A stretch of 34,457 nt of DNA from Candidatus Companilactobacillus pullicola (GTDB lineage Bacteria > Bacillota > Bacilli > Lactobacillales > Lactobacillaceae): contig DXCM01000065.1 in assembly GCA_019116025.1 (NCBI GenBank), forward strand, positions 1-34,457, written 5' to 3'. Shown in pieces: positions 1 through 8,240 of this stretch (position 1 is the first letter of the stretch; every line of letters starts with the position of its first letter). The notes under the pieces were generated by a model. That model was not told where the DNA came from. It worked only from the letters and a program-made list of their open reading frames with translations, and searched no databases. The translations under genes were made by a program, and so were the position numbers.

Positions 1-117
1 GCCCACAGATTTTTTACTACCGACTAGACATTCGTTTCTAATATTATCGAAAAAAATACAGCAATTAGATATCATCTAATCTTACATGGTTAAAATAGAA
101 ATTTTTAAATCCTAAAC

Positions 118-187
118 CAAAAACAGACCCATTAAGTATTTCAAGACATGCAAATATGCTTGAATCTCTTAATAGAGTCTGTTTTTT
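118..187. terminator. Long imperfect terminator-like hairpin, copy A of a repeated element
   Basis: An A-run, an imperfect stem (ACAGAC at 123-128 against GTCTGT at 177-182, then ATTAAG against CTTAAT, then TTCAAG against CTTGAA) and a T-run at 182-187. It can act as an intrinsic terminator on the plus strand for a gene left of the window; the A-run makes it usable in both directions. The core is nearly the same as that of the hairpin at 9539-9603, while the outer stem differs in a pairing-preserving way. Confidence 0.65.
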
Positions 188-199
188 AGTATTTAAATT

Positions 200-338
200 T
201 TACAATGATTAATAAACAAAACTAGATTCAGCCATGGCGTTCTAGTCAAATTTTCTTGTTGTGAAGGACGGCAGGTTTACGCCACAACCAAGTTTGAGTA
301 AGAACCGGAATTTTCCTAAGGAAAGTTCCATCTTTTTT
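200..338 (+). ncRNA. Candidate structured small RNA with its own terminator
   Basis: No open reading frame fits here, but the plus strand is rich in pairing. ACTAGA (221-226) pairs with TCTAGT (241-246) around the palindrome GCCATGGC. CAAA, CTT and GTTGTG (247-263) pair with CACAAC, AAG and TTTG (283-296). A clean terminator follows: GGAATTTTCC (307-316), loop TAA, GGAAAGTTCC (320-329), then six T at 333-338. A -10-like TACAAT sits at 201-206 with only a weak -35. The next plus-strand gene lies beyond two minus-strand genes, so this is not an obvious leader. I do not recognise a known RNA family. It could instead be the decayed end of an older gene. Confidence 0.4.
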
Positions 339-347
339 GTTTAAAAA

Positions 348-1121
348 TTATCGATTAAGGGCAGTAGCGTAATAATAGGAGATTACTTCAGCAAAACTAT
401 AGAGAATTGTTCGATTGTCGACACGATAAAGGGTATTGTCATTGTTTTGAATATTGGTAGAAGGCAAAACAATTTTGTTTGGAGTTAATTTTAATAAAGG
501 AGATTCTTGGTTCATAGTTATCAAATAAGTTTTGACATTTTTCTTTTTGGCGGCCATCATTATTTTCTTATAAGTGTCGACCGAGCCAGTAACTGAAAAG
601 ATAATCAATAAATAGCTAGAGTCCATGGATGATTCTAGATAATCAATTTTTATTTTATCCTGAACGGCCTCAATGAACTTATCTTCAGAGTACATAGAAT
701 AAACTAATTGTTCCGCTGACAATGCTGTATTACCGATTCCCAAAGCTTTGATAGTAGAATAATCTTTAATATCATTTACCAATTGAAAAAGGATTTTATC
801 CATATTGATATCTTTAAGAGTTTGGAAGGTTGAAATATAAGCGTTCATAATTTTCCAAAGGTTCGTTTTGTCAGATGAAGTATCGGTCTTGGATGAATTA
901 GTGATATCTTCGACAGCTAGACGAAATTCAGTATAACCGCGATAACCAACCTTTTTAACAAATCTTTGAATAGAAGCCGCAGATACATTATAAGTTTTAG
1001 CGGCCTCTTGAATTGATTTATTGATAATACCTTTAGGATTAGCAAGAACAGCCTGATAAACGTCTTTTTCACTTTTAGTTAATGAAGTGTAGTATATTCC
1101 GATTCTCTCTTCTAAATTCAT
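348..1121 (-). CDS. RpiR-family transcriptional regulator (HTH plus SIS domain)
   Basis: 257 aa from the ATG at 1121, giving a protein that begins MNLEERIGIYY. The frame runs upstream to 1187, but that part overlaps the terminator of the preceding gene, so the inner start is preferred. Residues 1-80 form the RpiR-type helix-turn-helix (TKSEKDVYQAVLANP, then AAKTYNVSAASIQRFVKKVGY). Residues about 110-235 look like a sugar-isomerase (SIS) phosphosugar-binding fold, with the GIGNTALSA and LIIFSVTGSVDTYKKI segments. Family members sense phosphosugars and control sugar-catabolic genes. It lies 90 nt downstream of a PTS permease on the same strand and is likely its local regulator; the inverted repeat at 2596-2643 is a plausible operator. 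The family call is firm, the effector is unknown. Confidence 0.85.
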   Translation of the reverse strand: MNLEERIGIYYTSLTKSEKDVYQAVLANPKGIINKSIQEAAKTYNVSAASIQRFVKKVGYRGYTEFRLAVEDITNSSKTDTSSDKTNLWKIMNAYISTFQTLKDINMDKILFQLVNDIKDYSTIKALGIGNTALSAEQLVYSMYSEDKFIEAVQDKIKIDYLESSMDSSYLLIIFSVTGSVDTYKKIMMAAKKKNVKTYLITMNQESPLLKLTPNKIVLPSTNIQNNDNTLYRVDNRTILYSFAEVISYYYATALNR

Positions 1122-1162
1122 GTCATTCTCTTCTATTCTTTTTTCTTTAATTTTAACACGAT

Positions 1163-1206
1163 AAAAAATCCTAGTATGAGTAAGCACATCTTATACTAGG
1201 ATTTCT
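1163..1206 (-). terminator. Intrinsic terminator of the PTS EIIC gene
   Basis: Read on the minus strand, AAATCCTAGTAT pairs with ATACTAGGATTT and a T-run follows. It sits just behind the EIIC stop codon and inside the artificial upstream extension of the RpiR frame, which supports the downstream RpiR start. Confidence 0.8.
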
Positions 1207-1210
1207 TTTA

Positions 1211-2542
1211 TTATTTTTCGGTTGCTGTTTCATCTGAATTATCTTTTATCAATTGACGATCGTAGGCAATCATAAATGGAGCAATTATGGCAAAGTCAAT
1301 GGCAAAAATTACTAGCCAAACAATTCCGGCACGCCAATCAAGTGTAGAAATAATGGCGTAAAGTGGAGCAGGTAATGTCCAAGGAACACTCATAGCTGTT
1401 TTACTCATTAAGCCCAAAGTGGTTGCATAATAAGCAATTGGCATATCGATTAGTAAACAGATAAAACTAGGAATAAATGTGAAGAGGTTCATAACTGTAG
1501 GAATACCGAAAACTTGTGGTTCGTTGATGTTGAACAAAGTGGCAGGCCAAGCAACATGTGATAATGATTTTAGCTGAGGTGATTTGGCAAAGACTAGCAT
1601 GCTAACCATGATGGCAAAGTAAACAATTGCTTCTCCAAAGATAAATGTAAAATTACCAACATAGATATTTGTTAATGGTTTGTGTGCAGCATATTCTTGT
1701 AAGTTTTGAACTAATCCGGCTGTCCAGATAGGTGTTGTAACGGCACTGATCATATTGTCACCATGAATACCGAAGAACCAGAAAATTAAAGCTATCTCGA
1801 CAAGAATAGTCATGGAAATTAGTGAAGCTCCGGCTTTCATCAATGGTTGGAAAATCACGAAAATGGCATCTGCTAAACCTGTATGTAGTGTGGCCATCAT
1901 TATATTATTAAGTCCTAAGAAGATAATTAGATTGATCAATAAAGGTAATAAAACTTGGAATGGGGCAGCAACTGCCGGTGGAACACTTTTAGGCATTTTA
2001 ATAGTTATATTGTGCTTTATCAGTACTCTGTTAATTTCGATAACGAGTAGGCCAATGATAATAGCAGCAAACATGGTATTAGAACCTAATTGTGTTGTGT
2101 CAATCATCAATTTTCCTTTAAAGGTCGTTGGTGGAGCAGCGACTGCAAAGAAGGTCATTAAAGCAACTAAAGAATTAGGAAATGCGGTCATATTGTAGTG
2201 TTGAGCTAAACGATATGAGACACCAAGAACAACATAAATAGAAATAATACCGATAGATAGATTATATGGTGTGGCTAGTAAATCATAATTTGCTTTAGCC
2301 CAATGCATCCACATCAAAAGAAAATCATTGAACCAATTTGTTGGTTTAACTAGTTGAGAATTTACAGGTGGGTTAGCGATCATTAAAGCAAGACCACCTA
2401 TAACAGTGAATGGAACTAGGTTAGTTAAACCGTCACGCAATGCTGCCAAATGTCTTTGATTAGAAATTTTATTGGCAACAGGAACGATTTTGTCGTTCAT
2501 TACTTTTTGAAAATTGTCAAAAAAAGCATTAGACGTTTTCAT
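1211..2542 (-). CDS. PTS sugar transporter EIIC component, lactose/cellobiose family
   Basis: 443 aa polytopic membrane protein with about ten hydrophobic segments, the usual length for the CelB/LacE-type EIIC family. It carries the family signature NINEPQVFGIP near residue 340, whose Glu belongs to the sugar-binding loop. The role is uptake of a beta-linked disaccharide or similar sugar coupled to phosphorylation by a matching EIIB. No EIIA or EIIB is present in the window, so it must borrow them. A strong ribosome site (AGGAGG) lies 7-8 nt before the ATG. The gene is divergent from the ceramidase-like gene and upstream of rpiR. Substrate cannot be read from the sequence; a link to a sugar-amide compound is only inferred from the neighbour. 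Confidence 0.85.
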   Translation of the reverse strand: MKTSNAFFDNFQKVMNDKIVPVANKISNQRHLAALRDGLTNLVPFTVIGGLALMIANPPVNSQLVKPTNWFNDFLLMWMHWAKANYDLLATPYNLSIGIISIYVVLGVSYRLAQHYNMTAFPNSLVALMTFFAVAAPPTTFKGKLMIDTTQLGSNTMFAAIIIGLLVIEINRVLIKHNITIKMPKSVPPAVAAPFQVLLPLLINLIIFLGLNNIMMATLHTGLADAIFVIFQPLMKAGASLISMTILVEIALIFWFFGIHGDNMISAVTTPIWTAGLVQNLQEYAAHKPLTNIYVGNFTFIFGEAIVYFAIMVSMLVFAKSPQLKSLSHVAWPATLFNINEPQVFGIPTVMNLFTFIPSFICLLIDMPIAYYATTLGLMSKTAMSVPWTLPAPLYAIISTLDWRAGIVWLVIFAIDFAIIAPFMIAYDRQLIKDNSDETATEK

Positions 2543-2584
2543 TATTTTTCCTCCTAAACAAACATGTAAGCCTTTACGATTTCA

Positions 2585-2612
2585 AGTATATACCGTTTGA
2601 TATAAAAATCAA
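2585..2612 (-). promoter_or_regulatory. Probable sigma-A promoter of the EIIC gene
   Basis: On the minus strand, -35 TTGATT (2612-2607), a 16-bp spacer and -10 TATACT (2590-2585). One arm of the inverted repeat TTTGATATA lies in the spacer, as expected for a repressor site. Confidence 0.55.
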
Positions 2613-2643
2613 TAATTAAATTATTTTAGATAAATATATCAAA
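2596..2643. promoter_or_regulatory. 9-bp perfect inverted repeat in a divergent promoter region (candidate operator)
   Basis: TTTGATATA at 2596-2604 and its exact reverse complement TATATCAAA at 2635-2643, centres 39 bp apart. The left arm lies inside the EIIC promoter; the right arm lies where the -35 of a plus-strand promoter with -10 TATTCT (2661-2666) would be. The neighbouring RpiR-family regulator is the obvious candidate ligand; this is inference. Confidence 0.45.
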
Positions 2644-2694
2644 AGAAGACATAAAAGTGCTATTCTATGGATAGTGATATTAGGAGGCCGTGTT

Positions 2695-3888
2695 ATGTAT
2701 ATTGGTTATGATATGGATAAAATAACACCGAATGTTGGAGTTCAGATGGAAGGATATACTCCACGTTATTCCGATTCAGTTCATGATGATCTATTTGAAT
2801 CGGTTCTTTATGTAGAAAATAAATTTAAATTATTACTTATTTCTTTAGACATTGTGGCTTTGCCAGGGTTTAGAGTAGACAGAATAAAAAGATTGATTAC
2901 TGAAAAATATGATATTGATAGTTCTCAAGTAATTATTGCCGCGATACATACCCATTCAGGTCCAACAGTAACAGATTTATTAATAGATAATCCTAAAATT
3001 GATACTAACTATTGGCAATTGATTATGGATAAAGTTGTAGTGTCAGTGGGGAAAGCAATAGCAAAAAAAAGAGAAGCTTCTGCTACTATGTCAATTTCAA
3101 AAGTAAATCATTTAGCTTATGGCAATCGAAATATTAAAGACGCTCCATTCAATGATGAAATAATTGAATTAAAGTTTTGGAGAAATGGAAAAATAATTAA
3201 TTCCTTACTATCAATTGCAACGCATCCGACGGTTATGAATGTTAATAATAAATCATTAACTTCAGATTTGATCGGGCAGATACGTCAAAATTATCAAAAA
3301 GAAACAGGTATAGTACCGATAATTTTCTTAGCTGATTGTGGGGATACTAGCACCAGATTTACGAGAAAGGAAAGTACTTTTGAAGAAGTTAGAAGGATTG
3401 CCAATCTAATTACGAGTTCATTAAATAACGATAAGTTTGTGGATGAAAAGTTGACAGATATTAGTATTAAGAGTGTTAAATATAGCTGCAATTACGATCC
3501 AATCACGTCTCCTGAAGCCAACAAATTATGGCTTAAGATAAAAAGTGATTTTGAAATAGATAAAAATAAAAAGGGAATTCTAGATACGTACAAGCATATA
3601 AGATATTATGGACATACGCATTTCACTACGAGTGCATATATATATGAATTCCCCGAGCTAAGAATTGTCACTTATCCAGGGGAGTTAGTACATGATTTAG
3701 GGCAGAGGATTCGCAATGTTGATTCTAAAAAGACAATTTTAATAACGTTAGCAAATGACTATCGAGGATATTCGGTGGACAAACAGGAATTCGGCAAGTA
3801 TTTTGAAAGTTATAACAGTGTCTTTTTAAAAGGGATGGCTGATGAATTTGTTGATAAAATATGTCAAAAAATAAAAAATGATAAGTAG
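2695..3888 (+). CDS. Neutral/alkaline ceramidase-type zinc amidohydrolase
   Basis: 397 aa from the ATG at 2695, which has TAGGAGG ahead of it; an in-frame GTG at 2674 lies before the ribosome site and is rejected. The protein matches the catalytic part of the neutral ceramidase family: AAIHTHSGP (His about 85 and 87), SIATHPTVMN (His about 177), TYPGELVHDLGQR (Glu about 330) and NDYRGYSVDKQEF, placed like the zinc ligands His, His, Glu, Tyr of Pseudomonas ceramidase. It lacks the C-terminal Ig-like domain and any signal peptide, so it is probably cytosolic and is unlikely to act on membrane ceramide. Divergence from a PTS EIIC and an RpiR regulator suggests hydrolysis of an amide in an imported sugar derivative. 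Substrate unknown. Confidence 0.7.
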   Translation: MYIGYDMDKITPNVGVQMEGYTPRYSDSVHDDLFESVLYVENKFKLLLISLDIVALPGFRVDRIKRLITEKYDIDSSQVIIAAIHTHSGPTVTDLLIDNPKIDTNYWQLIMDKVVVSVGKAIAKKREASATMSISKVNHLAYGNRNIKDAPFNDEIIELKFWRNGKIINSLLSIATHPTVMNVNNKSLTSDLIGQIRQNYQKETGIVPIIFLADCGDTSTRFTRKESTFEEVRRIANLITSSLNNDKFVDEKLTDISIKSVKYSCNYDPITSPEANKLWLKIKSDFEIDKNKKGILDTYKHIRYYGHTHFTTSAYIYEFPELRIVTYPGELVHDLGQRIRNVDSKKTILITLANDYRGYSVDKQEFGKYFESYNSVFLKGMADEFVDKICQKIKNDK

Positions 3889-3893
3889 ATAGT

Positions 3894-3935
3894 AAAAAGT
3901 TCATATTAACCTTATTGGTCGATATGAACTTTTTT
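3894..3935 (+). terminator. Intrinsic terminator after the ceramidase-like gene
   Basis: AAAAAGTTCATAT pairs with ATATGAACTTTTTT around a loop of about 15 nt. The A-run on the left means it may also serve the convergent LysR gene. Confidence 0.85.
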
Positions 3936-3992
3936 GATTTGAGGAAGACGGGAAGTTTAAGCGTATCTCTAAAAGAAATTTCCTCTATCTTT

Positions 3993-4940
3993 TTACAGCA
4001 AAATAGGATCTTGATCGATATTTTCTTGCAAATTAGTTAAGAAAGAATCAACCAAATCTTGTTCAGCCTGATTCAGTGTTCTATCCGCTTGATAAGCAAT
4101 GAAATAATCGAGTGAAATGATGCTCTGTGGCAAAGGATAAATATTGTATTCAGAGCTATTGGGAGCGATATAGACACTCTCAGGTAAAAGCGTTATTCCC
4201 AAACCACTAGTAGCGAGATTAGCAGTGGTAAAAACGTTGTTACTCTCTAACACAATGTTTGCCGTCACTTTATATTTTTGAAGTAAATAGTCGACTTGGC
4301 GCCTGATTGCAGAGCCATGTGTAGTCAGAACTAATTTTTCTTTTAAAAGATTTTTGATGGAAATCGAATTTGATTCCAATGATTTTTTGCCCTTTTGAAA
4401 GAAACGAGAAGTCTTAGGAATAATAGCAAAGTAGCCATGAGTTCCCCGATTGTAAACGTTGAGACGTGGTGAAATAGTTTCTGGATTTTGCCCTAGGAGA
4501 AAATCAATTTCACCGTTCAAGAGTTTTTTCTCATTGGCCTCCGGTATATCTTCATGTAATTCAATTTTAACTTCAGGATGGGTCGACAGATATTTTTCCA
4601 TGAAAATTGGCAACAAGTAAGTACCCAAACTCGACAGTACACCCAAGTGAATAACCGTTTTATTGGGAGAAGAGTACTTGAGAATTTGTTTTTGAAAATT
4701 GCTTTTTTCTGTTTCCAAAGAGTTCAAATACTGATAGTAAATCCGTCCAGCATCAGTTAATTGTAATGGAGAAGATTTACGATTAATGATTTCAATTCCC
4801 AATTCTTTTTCGGCACTTTGAATGGTCTGTGTCAAATAAGGTTGTGAGATGTAGAGGTCCTTTGCGGCCTTCGTATAATTACCATGTTTTAACAAAGTAT
4901 CTAAAAAACGAAGCATATTTAGAGAATCAGTTTTCGGCAT
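3993..4940 (-). CDS. LysR-family transcriptional regulator
   Basis: 315 aa, the normal length for LysR-type regulators. The N-terminal winged helix-turn-helix is clear (LRFLDTLLKHGNYTKAAKDL, then ISQPYLTQTIQSAEKELG, residues about 9-50), followed by a linker helix and a periplasmic-binding-like effector domain (ELHEDIPEANEKKL, GEIDFLLGQ, LATSGLGITLLPESVY). It is transcribed divergently from the FMN-reductase/fumarate-reductase-like operon and is the likely local activator; direct repeats at 4956-4979 and a palindrome at 5073-5089 are candidate sites. The effector would be a substrate of the reductase operon, which is inference. The ribosome site before the ATG is weak. Confidence 0.9.
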   Translation of the reverse strand: MPKTDSLNMLRFLDTLLKHGNYTKAAKDLYISQPYLTQTIQSAEKELGIEIINRKSSPLQLTDAGRIYYQYLNSLETEKSNFQKQILKYSSPNKTVIHLGVLSSLGTYLLPIFMEKYLSTHPEVKIELHEDIPEANEKKLLNGEIDFLLGQNPETISPRLNVYNRGTHGYFAIIPKTSRFFQKGKKSLESNSISIKNLLKEKLVLTTHGSAIRRQVDYLLQKYKVTANIVLESNNVFTTANLATSGLGITLLPESVYIAPNSSEYNIYPLPQSIISLDYFIAYQADRTLNQAEQDLVDSFLTNLQENIDQDPILL

Positions 4941-4955
4941 CGACTGTCATTCCTA

Positions 4956-4979
4956 ACTTATAGCTAAATACTTATAGCT
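4956..4979. promoter_or_regulatory. Direct repeat ACTTATAGCT x2 upstream of the LysR gene
   Basis: ACTTATAGCT at 4956-4965 and 4970-4979, period 14 bp, just upstream of the LysR start. Position fits an autoregulatory LysR site, though LysR sites are more often inverted repeats. Confidence 0.35.
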
Positions 4980-5072
4980 TAATAATTAAATAAATATTTC
5001 ACAAATTCATGAACCTACCATAGACTAATCTCATAGGAAAAAGATATTTACCCTGAAGTTAGTGGGTAGCTT

Positions 5073-5089
5073 TTACTATTAAATAGTAA
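5073..5089. promoter_or_regulatory. 17-bp perfect palindrome just upstream of the -35
   Basis: TTACTATT-A-AATAGTAA ends five bases before the -35 TTGACT of the reductase operon. A site here suits an activator such as the divergent LysR protein and contains a T-N11-A spacing. Confidence 0.45.
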
Positions 5090-5093
5090 CATT

Positions 5094-5121
5094 TTGACTA
5101 CTTATTAAATTGTTTTATTTA
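5094..5121 (+). promoter_or_regulatory. Probable promoter of the reductase operon
   Basis: -35 TTGACT (5094-5099), 16-bp spacer, -10 TATTTA (5116-5121). Expected start of transcription is close to 5128, immediately before the Rex-like palindrome. Confidence 0.5.
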
Positions 5122-5129
5122 AAAAAATT

Positions 5130-5154
5130 AATTGTGTAGGCTTACACAATTGTG
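5130..5154. promoter_or_regulatory. Rex- or CRP-like palindrome between promoter and start codon
   Basis: AATTGTGTA (5130-5138), GGCT, TACACAATT (5143-5151). It matches the Rex operator TTGTGAA-N4-TTCACAA at all but one position per half, and also resembles CRP/FNR-type sites. A third half site, TTGTGA at 5150-5155, forms CACAATTGTG (5145-5154) and runs into the ribosome site. A repressor here would block elongation or initiation. Confidence 0.5.
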
Positions 5155-5166
5155 AGGAGATTTGCT

Positions 5167-5787
5167 ATGAAATTAGTTGGAATCGTGGGAACTAATTCTT
5201 CAGAGTCCACCAATCGTCGTTTATTACAATATATGCAACAACATTACAGCAAACAAGCTGAAATTGAAATCTGTGAAATTGATGAGATTCCGGTTTTTGA
5301 TGAACCAGAGGATAAGACAGCACCCAAAGCCGTTCAAACGTTATCAGATAAAATCGAAGCTAGTGATGGAGTGATTTTTGCTACGCCTGAGTATGATCAT
5401 TCTATTCCAGCCGTTTTAAAAAATGCTATCGAGTGGTTATCTTACACGACACGTCCATTGATCAATAAACCAGTTATGATTATCGGTGCTTCACTAGGAG
5501 CTCTTGGTACATCACGAGCTCAAGCACATTTACGTCAGATCCTTGAAGCACCAGAACTAAAGGCTTTGATCATGCCTAACGTTGAGTACTTATTAGGAAG
5601 AGCTTTGGAAGCTTTTGATGACGATGGTCAATTGATTTATGAGGACAAAGCTAAAGAATTGGATAATGATTTTTCGGAATTTCTTTCATTCGTTAAATTA
5701 ACGGAAAAATTAACATCTAACAGTAAATTCTTTGAAATCAACAAGCAATTCTCTTGGGACCAAGTCGCAAATGGGGAGGATATCTAA
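5167..5787 (+). CDS. NADPH-dependent FMN reductase-family flavoprotein
   Basis: 206 aa from the ATG at 5167 behind GAGGAG; an in-frame GTG at 5152 lies within the operator and is rejected. It has the flavodoxin-like fold of the family: [16 protein letters not shown] near the N-terminus (phosphate loop for FMN), [20 protein letters not shown] (residues about 77-96) and [16 protein letters not shown]. It would pass electrons from NAD(P)H to flavin in the cytosol. The first ~180 residues of the next gene are a close paralogue (roughly half of the positions identical by eye), so the pair comes from a duplication. The stop codon overlaps the next start (TAATG), implying translational coupling. It may feed electrons to the flavoprotein or supply FMN; this is inference. 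Confidence 0.8.
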   Translation: MKLVGIVGTNSSESTNRRLLQYMQQHYSKQAEIEICEIDEIPVFDEPEDKTAPKAVQTLSDKIEASDGVIFATPEYDHSIPAVLKNAIEWLSYTTRPLINKPVMIIGASLGALGTSRAQAHLRQILEAPELKALIMPNVEYLLGRALEAFDDDGQLIYEDKAKELDNDFSEFLSFVKLTEKLTSNSKFFEINKQFSWDQVANGEDI

Positions 5788-8213
5788 TGAAATTTATCGG
5801 AATTGTTGGTACTAATGCCAAAAAGTCATATAATCGTATGCTTTTAGAATTTATGCAAAAGCATTTTGCTGATAAGGCAGAAATTGAAATTCTCGAATTA
5901 AAAGATGTTCCAATGTTCAACGAATCAAAGGATCAATCTGACAGTCCTATTATTCAAGAATTCAATCAAAAAATTGAAGCCAGTGATGGGGTCATTATCG
6001 CCACTCCGGAACATAATCACTCAATACCAGCCGCTTTGAAGAGCATCATTGAATGGCTATCATTTAACCTACATCCATTAGATGGCAAGGCTGTAATGAT
6101 TGTCGGTGCTTCTTATAACATTCAAGGTTCATCCAGAGCACAATTACATTTGCGTCAAATTTTGGATGCACCAGGTGTTAATGCTAGCGTAATGCCAGGT
6201 TCAGAATTTTTGTTGGGTAAAGTTCAAGAAGCCTTCGATGACAACGGTGATCTGAAAGCTCAACGCACAATCGACTTTTTAGACAGCTGTTTTGCTAAGT
6301 TTATGAAGTTCTCCGATATTATTGCACAAATGAATATACCAGAAGACATCACTTATGAACCCGGAACATTTAAGGTTACAGCTGTTGGTCATAACGGTGA
6401 TCTACCTATGGAAGTTACTCTATCTGATGACCGTATTGAAAAAATTGATATTGATACATCCAGTGAAACTCAAGGTATCGCTGATGTTGCTTTCAAACGT
6501 ATTCCGCAACAAATTATCGATGGGCAAACGTTAAATGTCGATGTTGTTTCTGGAGCTTCGATCACAAGTAAAGGTGTGGTTGATGGGGTAGCTAAGGCGG
6601 TTAAAATGGCCGGTGCAAATCCTGATATCTTGAAGAAACGTAAGAAGTCTAGTGGTCCTAATAAACAAAACGTTGTCGAATATGACACCGATGTTGTTGT
6701 CGTTGGAGCTGGTGGTGCTGGTTTAACTGCTGCCGCTAGAACGATTCAACAAGGTAAAAAAGCCATTGTACTTGAAAAATTCCCAGCTATTGGTGGAAAT
6801 ACCGTTCGCGCCGGTGGTCCAATGAATGCGGCTGATCCAGAATGGCAAAATAAGTTTGATGAAATTACGGGTGAACGTCATACACTCAAAGAAATTATGG
6901 AAATCGATGAAAAGACGATTGATCCTGAATACTTAGCTGATTTTAAAGCACTTAAGAAACAAATTGCTGAGTATTTGAAAGAAAATGAAGATAAGAAAGC
7001 TTATCTCTTCGATTCTAAACTTTTGCACCGAATTCAAACTTATCTTGGTGGAAAGAGAACAGATCTGAATGGTAACAAGATTTATGGTCAATACGATTTA
7101 GTTAAAGAGTTAACTGATCATGCTCTAGAATCTGTTAAATGGCTAGAAGATATTGGAGTTAAATTTGACAAAACTCAAGTAACAATGCCAGTTGGTGCCC
7201 TTTGGAGACGTGGTCATAAACCACTTGGCAGTCAAGGATTTGCCTTTATTGAAGCTTTGAAGAAATATTTGGAAGATCATGATGGACAAATTATTACTGA
7301 TACAGCTGCCAAACAGTTAATCATTGAAGATGGTCAAGTTAAGGGCGTTATCGCACGTAGTTCTGATGGCAAAAAGATTATTGTTCACGCTAAAGCAGTA
7401 GTTCTAGCTTCAGGTGGTTTCGGTGCCAATACGAAGATGTTGAAAAAGTATAACACTTATTGGTCAAATATTGATGACAATATTAAGACAACTAATTCTC
7501 CTGCAATTACGGGGGATGGTATTCGCTTAGGCCAAAGTGCTGGTGCTGAATTAGTCGGTATGGGCTTCTCACAAATGATGCCGGTATCTGATCCCGAAAC
7601 TGGTGAACTCTTCAGTGGTCTACAAGTTCCACCACAGAATTTTGTTATGGTTAATCAAAAGGGAAAACGTTTTGTTAATGAATACGGTAGTCGTGACGAA
7701 TTAACAAAAGCCGCCATTGATAATGGAAGTTTATTCTACTTGATAGCTGATGATGCAATTAAGGAAACAGCTTATAACACTAGTCAAGCTCAAATCGACA
7801 AACAAGTGGAACAAGGTACTTTGTATCGTGACGATACTTTGGAAGGTTTAGCCGAACAAGTTGGGATGGAGCCTGCTACTTTTGTTAAGACTATTAATGA
7901 TTACAATTCTTACGTTGATAACGGAGAAGATCCAGAATTTCATAAGAGTGCTTTTGATCTAAAAGTTGAAAAAGCACCATTCTACGCTACACCTAGAAAA
8001 CCAGCTGTTCACCATACGATGGGCGGTTTGAAGATTGATACTGATGCACATGTTATCAATGAAGATGAAAAAGTTATTCCTGGTTTATATGCTGCTGGAG
8101 AAGTTGCTGGTGGAATTCATGCTGGTAACCGTCTTGGCGGAAACTCATTGAGTGATATTTTTACATTTGGACGTATTGCTGCAAATAATGCTTTGAAAGA
8201 TATGGAATCTTAA
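5787..8213 (+). CDS. Three-domain fumarate reductase-like flavoprotein (FMN reductase - FMN_bind - FAD_binding_2)
   Basis: 808 aa from the ATG at 5787, coupled to the previous stop. Residues 1-180 are an NADPH:FMN reductase domain; 190-285 an FMN_bind domain with SGASITS at 255-261, the motif where ApbE attaches FMN covalently to a Thr; 300-808 an FAD-binding fumarate-reductase domain with GAGGAG at 307-312. In the catalytic part HHTMGG (His742-743), the [10 protein letters not shown] segment (Arg636, matching the proton-donor Arg of Shewanella Fcc3) and [10 protein letters not shown] (Arg782) are present. The segment where Fcc3 has a substrate His reads [11 protein letters not shown] instead. 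There is no signal peptide, so this is a soluble NAD(P)H-driven reductase. Fumarate is the default substrate, but another enoate such as urocanate or a cinnamate is possible. Confidence 0.85.
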   Translation: MKFIGIVGTNAKKSYNRMLLEFMQKHFADKAEIEILELKDVPMFNESKDQSDSPIIQEFNQKIEASDGVIIATPEHNHSIPAALKSIIEWLSFNLHPLDGKAVMIVGASYNIQGSSRAQLHLRQILDAPGVNASVMPGSEFLLGKVQEAFDDNGDLKAQRTIDFLDSCFAKFMKFSDIIAQMNIPEDITYEPGTFKVTAVGHNGDLPMEVTLSDDRIEKIDIDTSSETQGIADVAFKRIPQQIIDGQTLNVDVVSGASITSKGVVDGVAKAVKMAGANPDILKKRKKSSGPNKQNVVEYDTDVVVVGAGGAGLTAAARTIQQGKKAIVLEKFPAIGGNTVRAGGPMNAADPEWQNKFDEITGERHTLKEIMEIDEKTIDPEYLADFKALKKQIAEYLKENEDKKAYLFDSKLLHRIQTYLGGKRTDLNGNKIYGQYDLVKELTDHALESVKWLEDIGVKFDKTQVTMPVGALWRRGHKPLGSQGFAFIEALKKYLEDHDGQIITDTAAKQLIIEDGQVKGVIARSSDGKKIIVHAKAVVLASGGFGANTKMLKKYNTYWSNIDDNIKTTNSPAITGDGIRLGQSAGAELVGMGFSQMMPVSDPETGELFSGLQVPPQNFVMVNQKGKRFVNEYGSRDELTKAAIDNGSLFYLIADDAIKETAYNTSQAQIDKQVEQGTLYRDDTLEGLAEQVGMEPATFVKTINDYNSYVDNGEDPEFHKSAFDLKVEKAPFYATPRKPAVHHTMGGLKIDTDAHVINEDEKVIPGLYAAGEVAGGIHAGNRLGGNSLSDIFTFGRIAANNALKDMES

Positions 8214-8240
8214 AAATACTGTAAAAGGTAGGTAAGCATC

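Noticed and set aside
64..80. Palindrome ATTAGAT-ATC-ATCTAAT
   Set aside because: Short AT-rich palindrome without an adjacent gene or promoter; expected by chance in this composition.
1812..2198. 128-codon plus-strand frame inside the EIIC gene
   Set aside because: Antisense shadow of a clear PTS permease; no ribosome site.
5167..6330. Assembly or sequencing duplication of the FMN reductase domain
   Set aside because: The two copies differ at about half of their residues, so the duplication is old and real.
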